From Winogradskyella vidalii (lineage in GTDB: Bacteria; Bacteroidota; Bacteroidia; Flavobacteriales; Flavobacteriaceae): a stretch of DNA of 64,000 nt. Below, piece after piece: positions 60,655-64,000 of this stretch (the first letter of the stretch is position 1; every line of letters starts with the position of its first letter). A program made the position numbers and the translations under genes. Where the stretch lies: assembly GCF_013403955.1 (NCBI RefSeq), contig NZ_JABFDG010000001.1:1302001-1366000 (forward strand), read 5' to 3'. Below the pieces are notes generated by a model. The model searched no databases and was not told the origin of the DNA. It saw only the letters and a list, made by a program, of their open reading frames with translations.

Positions 60655-60720
60655 ACAAATTGAAAAACCATGCAATAACTATTGCTTTGTAGTCTATTAA
60701 TTTAAAAATTCTCAACTACA

Positions 60721-63700
60721 ATGAAAAAAACTTTACTCTTATTTACAACCTACTTATGTTTGGGTTTGTTTTCGGCTTTTGCCCAAAATGTGAACATTCC
60801 AGATGCTAATTTTAAAGCATATCTTGTTGGCGATACAGCCATTAACACTAATAATGATTCAGAAATTTCTGTAGCCGAAGCGCAAGCTTTTACAGGAGCA
60901 TTAGATGTAAGCGATTTGTCAATTGCAGATTTAACTGGTATAGAGGCCTTTGTTAATATTACAGGACTAGATTGTTATAGTAATAATTTAACAGCTATTG
61001 ATGTAAGTAGTAATTTGGCTTTAACACGTTTACATTGTGCTGATAATAGCATCACATATTTGGACATAAGTTTAAATACGCAGATTGATGAAATTCTGTG
61101 TTATAATAATCAACTTACAAATTTAAATATAGCCAATGGTAAAGGTGCTGCGTTTACATACATGAAATCTTATAACAACCCTAATCTTACCTGTATTCAA
61201 GTAGATGCTGGAACTGTGCCACCGGCTAACGTAGGTGTTTATGATGTGGGATGGACGCGAGATTTAGAAACTAGAGTCGTAGAAGACTGTAGTACAAGTA
61301 TTACTTACATCACTATTCCAGATGCTAATTTTAAATCTTATTTAGTAGGTAACGGTGCAATTAATACAGATTATGATCAAGAAATATCTGTTGCTGAAGC
61401 TCACGCTGTAACAGGAGCATTAGATGTAAGCAATTTGGCTATTTCAGATTTAACTGGGATTGAAGCTTTTATTAATCTTACCGCATTGGATTGTAGTGAT
61501 AATACAATATCTGCTTTAGATGTGTCAACTATTACAGGTCTTACAAGTTTAAATTGTAAAGAAAATAATATTGGTAGTTTAAATGTGCAGGGGACTTCTT
61601 TAATTACCTTGGATGCTGAAGATAACAGTTTAACGAGTTTAGATGTTTCAAATCTAGCGACCTTAACAACTTTAAACACGAGATCAAATAGTATTTCAAA
61701 TTTAAATCTTCAAGGTGCAACTGCTCTCGAAGTTTTAGATTGTAGCGATAATAGCTTATCTACGTTAAATGTAAGTGTAAATACAAACCTTATTGATTTA
61801 AATTGTAGTGATAATAACTTAACGACTGTAGATGTGACTAATTTAACAACTTTAACAGGTTTAAATATTAGTGACAATGCCATCTCATCGATTGTACTTA
61901 CCGCGAATTCTAATTTAAATACTTTAATTGCAAGCGATAATAACTTTGCTAGTATTGATGTTTCTAATAACACTTTGTTAACTGAATTAATTGTGGCAAG
62001 TAATAGCTTAACAAGTATAGATATTACTAATAACACAATGCTTACTGCTGTAGATTTCCAAGATAATTCAATCAGTAACCTAGATATTAGCAATAACCCT
62101 AATTTAACTAGGATTCACGCTGCTTTTAACCAATTTACGACTTTTGATATTAGCGCCTACCCTCAAATAAATCAATTGTTAATATATGACAATCAGCTTA
62201 CTAGCTTAAACGTGGCTAATGGTAATAACTCTAATTTTGTATATATGAAGGTATATAATAATCCTGATTTAACATGTGTACAAATAGATTCAGGATATAC
62301 ACCAAACCAAGTAGGTGTGTATGATAATGGATGGACTAAAGATACAGACACAAATTACAGTGAAAATTGTACACCTACAGTGTATTATGTGAATGCAAAT
62401 GCTACAGGGAATAATGATGGAAGCTCTTGGGCAGATGCTTATACAACCATCAATGATGCATTAAGTAATGTATTATTAAATGATGAAATTTGGGTGTCTC
62501 AAGGTGTGTATAGTCCGGCAAATACTACATCAGTTCTCACATTAGATTTAGAAAGTTTGAAAATCTATGGAGGTTTTGACGGCACTGAGTCAACTTTAGC
62601 TGATCGAGATTTAACTAAAGTATTTACAGATAACGCTACGATTATTTCTGGTGATATTAATGGTGATGATATAGAAGGAGATTTCACAACTAATAAAACC
62701 GATAATGCTACAATATTAGTGAGTCTTGAGGCAGATCATGTCATTTTTGATGGTTTTGTTCTTCAAAATGCCTACACATCTAGTTCTAGTCCTGTAATAG
62801 TTACTAATACAAATATCACCGATTTTACATTAAAAAATACATGGATTACAGAAAATTACAGTGAAGGTTTACTATTAGATTGGAGAGATTTTTCTGGTGA
62901 CTTAGTGGTTGAAAATGTAGCAATAACCAACAATGCTACCAATAATGGTGTTGTTTTATTAGAGCATAGTGCTTCCAATTCAGATGCATTAACGTCTCAT
63001 TGGTCAAATATTCTGTTTACAGATAATACCTATAATTCAGATTTTGGTGCAATTTGGTTTAGAAGGAGTTCATCTTCTAATGGTAACAGAAGTATAGTTC
63101 ACTTTTTAAATAATGCTACAATTGTAAATAACGTGAACAACCACGCAACAGTACAACAAGTTATTAATGTTAGTGGAAGTGGATGGATACGTCTAGAAAC
63201 AAGAAATAGTATTTTTTGGCAAAATAAATATAATGGAAACCAATTCAATACAGTAGATATTGACAATAGCAAAACAGGCGAAGGGGATAGCCAAACTATC
63301 AATGTATATAATTCGGTTATACAGGTTACTTCAGCTGCTACTTCTGGTACTTATAACGCTTCAGACATTACTCAATTAGATCCGGCTACCGATAATTTAA
63401 ATTTAGATAGTGATTACAAACCGACATCAGCTTCAAATTATATCATAGATCAAGGCGATAATTCTTATTATGATACAGCAATTTTTGCAAGCTTAGATTT
63501 ATCTGGAAACGAAAGATTTTTCAATACCACTATAGATTTAGGTGCTTATGAGTACAATTCGACATTAGGAATTGATAATGTTTTTTTAAATACAAATGCA
63601 GTAAAATTATACCCGAATCCTGTAAGCGATAGATTATATATTCAATCTACTGAACAGATTGAAAGTGTAGCTATTTACAACACTAATGGGCAATTAGTAA

Positions 63701-63816
63701 AAGAATCTCACACCGTTAATACCGGTATTGACGTGTCTAATTTGTCTACAGGATTATACCTTATTCAAATGAAAACCGCTTCTTCATCTATAAACCAAAA
63801 GTTCTTTAGAAACTAA
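60721..63816 (+). CDS. Giant secreted leucine-rich-repeat/beta-helix protein with T9SS tail
   Basis: A 1031-residue surface or secreted protein. A signal peptide (about 1-20, ending AFAQ) precedes an internally duplicated unit (IPDANFKAYLVG...EISVAEAQAFTGALDVSDL at about 24-65 and again about 199-240), then many BspA-like leucine-rich repeats (LxxLDVSxNTxLxxLxxxxN, about 60-510). A choice-of-anchor/right-handed beta-helix region begins YYVNANATGNNDGSSWADAYTTINDAL (about 557) and runs to about 940. The last ~80 residues (LYPNPVSDRLYIQSTEQ ... STGLYLIQMKT) are a T9SS type A sorting domain. LRR proteins of this kind often bind host or matrix ligands. LytTR repeats lie upstream. Confidence 0.85.
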   Translation: MKKTLLLFTTYLCLGLFSAFAQNVNIPDANFKAYLVGDTAINTNNDSEISVAEAQAFTGALDVSDLSIADLTGIEAFVNITGLDCYSNNLTAIDVSSNLALTRLHCADNSITYLDISLNTQIDEILCYNNQLTNLNIANGKGAAFTYMKSYNNPNLTCIQVDAGTVPPANVGVYDVGWTRDLETRVVEDCSTSITYITIPDANFKSYLVGNGAINTDYDQEISVAEAHAVTGALDVSNLAISDLTGIEAFINLTALDCSDNTISALDVSTITGLTSLNCKENNIGSLNVQGTSLITLDAEDNSLTSLDVSNLATLTTLNTRSNSISNLNLQGATALEVLDCSDNSLSTLNVSVNTNLIDLNCSDNNLTTVDVTNLTTLTGLNISDNAISSIVLTANSNLNTLIASDNNFASIDVSNNTLLTELIVASNSLTSIDITNNTMLTAVDFQDNSISNLDISNNPNLTRIHAAFNQFTTFDISAYPQINQLLIYDNQLTSLNVANGNNSNFVYMKVYNNPDLTCVQIDSGYTPNQVGVYDNGWTKDTDTNYSENCTPTVYYVNANATGNNDGSSWADAYTTINDALSNVLLNDEIWVSQGVYSPANTTSVLTLDLESLKIYGGFDGTESTLADRDLTKVFTDNATIISGDINGDDIEGDFTTNKTDNATILVSLEADHVIFDGFVLQNAYTSSSSPVIVTNTNITDFTLKNTWITENYSEGLLLDWRDFSGDLVVENVAITNNATNNGVVLLEHSASNSDALTSHWSNILFTDNTYNSDFGAIWFRRSSSSNGNRSIVHFLNNATIVNNVNNHATVQQVINVSGSGWIRLETRNSIFWQNKYNGNQFNTVDIDNSKTGEGDSQTINVYNSVIQVTSAATSGTYNASDITQLDPATDNLNLDSDYKPTSASNYIIDQGDNSYYDTAIFASLDLSGNERFFNTTIDLGAYEYNSTLGIDNVFLNTNAVKLYPNPVSDRLYIQSTEQIESVAIYNTNGQLVKESHTVNTGIDVSNLSTGLYLIQMKTASSSINQKFFRN

Positions 63817-63841
63817 AGTTGTGGTTGTGTCAGCTTAACTT

Positions 63842-63869
63842 AGCGCTCACTTTTGTGAGCGCTTTTTTT
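63842..63869 (+). terminator. Rho-independent terminator
   Basis: A 9-bp perfect stem (AGCGCTCAC / GTGAGCGCT) with a TTTT loop is followed by seven T's, ending the LRR gene transcript. Confidence 0.9.
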
Positions 63870-63896
63870 ACCAAATCATTTAAAACATATTTAATA

Positions 63897-64000
63897 ATGA
63901 AACATTTAAAATTTTATGCCATTGTACTTTTTGCAATGCTTCTAACAGCATGTTCTTCAGATGATGATAATTCTGATACCTATGAAAATCATATTACGGT
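63897..64000 (+). CDS. Lipoprotein, N-terminal part only
   Basis: A gene that runs off the end of the window. The ATG at 63897 starts MKHLKFYAIVLFAMLLTACSSDDDNSD, a lipoprotein signal peptide with lipobox LTAC (C19) and an acidic +2 region, the pattern of surface-exposed lipoproteins in Bacteroidetes. Only 34 complete codons are visible, so the product cannot be identified. Confidence 0.75.
   Translation, partial: MKHLKFYAIVLFAMLLTACSSDDDNSDTYENHIT

Noticed and set aside
1..64000. CRISPR array, tRNA, rRNA, prophage or complete insertion sequence
   Set aside because: No regular repeat-spacer arrays, cloverleaf or rRNA sequence, transposase or phage genes were recognised.

Overview
The window is AT-rich chromosomal DNA of a member of the Bacteroidetes, most likely a marine Flavobacteriaceae. 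The evidence is C-terminal type IX secretion (T9SS) sorting domains on large secreted proteins, TAnnTTTG-type -7 promoter boxes, a lack of Shine-Dalgarno sequences, LytS/LytTR and Reg_prop/Y_Y_Y signalling proteins, and palindromic intergenic repeats of a kind common in this family. I see no tRNA, rRNA, CRISPR array, phage or complete insertion sequence.

Layout. (1) 88-3776: a large T9SS-exported protein and an unrecognised secreted protein. (2) 4149-17647: a polysaccharide cluster. It has a TPR/beta-barrel outer-membrane exporter, a MOP-type membrane protein, a GT4 glycosyltransferase, an operon of a large membrane protein, an Ig-like secreted protein and a membrane-anchored GH5-like hydrolase, then a response-regulator/GT2 fusion, a half-length GT2 protein and phosphomannose isomerase. 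The parts resemble the Pel system (PelB, PelG, PelF, hydrolase) but the set is not canonical Pel. (3) 17736-31280: sulfur and respiratory genes. These are a TauE/SafE permease, a diheme cytochrome, thioredoxin, peroxiredoxin, persulfide dioxygenase-rhodanese, methyltransferases, an operon of DoxX, DsrE-like, SoxB-like and TlpA-like proteins, and cytochrome bd oxidase; a sulfide:quinone oxidoreductase lies further on at 39107. (4) 31374-38953: a TetR-controlled TolC/HlyD/OsmC/ABC efflux operon of the YbhGFSR type. (5) 40909-45709: NAD biosynthesis and salvage (nadB, nadA, pncA, pncB). (6) 45940-52506: an RND efflux operon ending in two small proteins. (7) 52572-54864: a PhoD-type phosphatase and a frameshifted DUF4870 gene. 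(8) 54999-63816: a LytS-like kinase and LytTR regulator followed by two related secreted proteins and a giant leucine-rich-repeat T9SS protein.

The strongest new observations are regulatory. A palindrome TGTAAC-N4-GTTACA occurs six times, with a degenerate seventh, before the sulfur, respiratory and efflux operons. In six cases it starts exactly 37 bp upstream of a TAnnTTTG-like -7 box, which puts its centre near -40.5, the class II position of a CRP/FNR activator. An eighth, FNR-like palindrome (TGAT-N4-ATCA) shows the same spacing. This defines a regulon covering TauE/SafE, cytochrome c/thioredoxin, peroxiredoxin, SoxB-like/DsrE/DoxX, cytochrome bd, SQR and RND efflux; its regulator is not in the window. 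Separately, paired AGAAAAA repeats exactly 21 bp apart lie before the LytS-like kinase operon, the paralogous secreted proteins and the LRR protein, predicting the targets of the local LytTR regulator. Possible Pho-box repeats lie upstream of the PhoD gene, and tandem palindromes lie upstream of the TetR gene.
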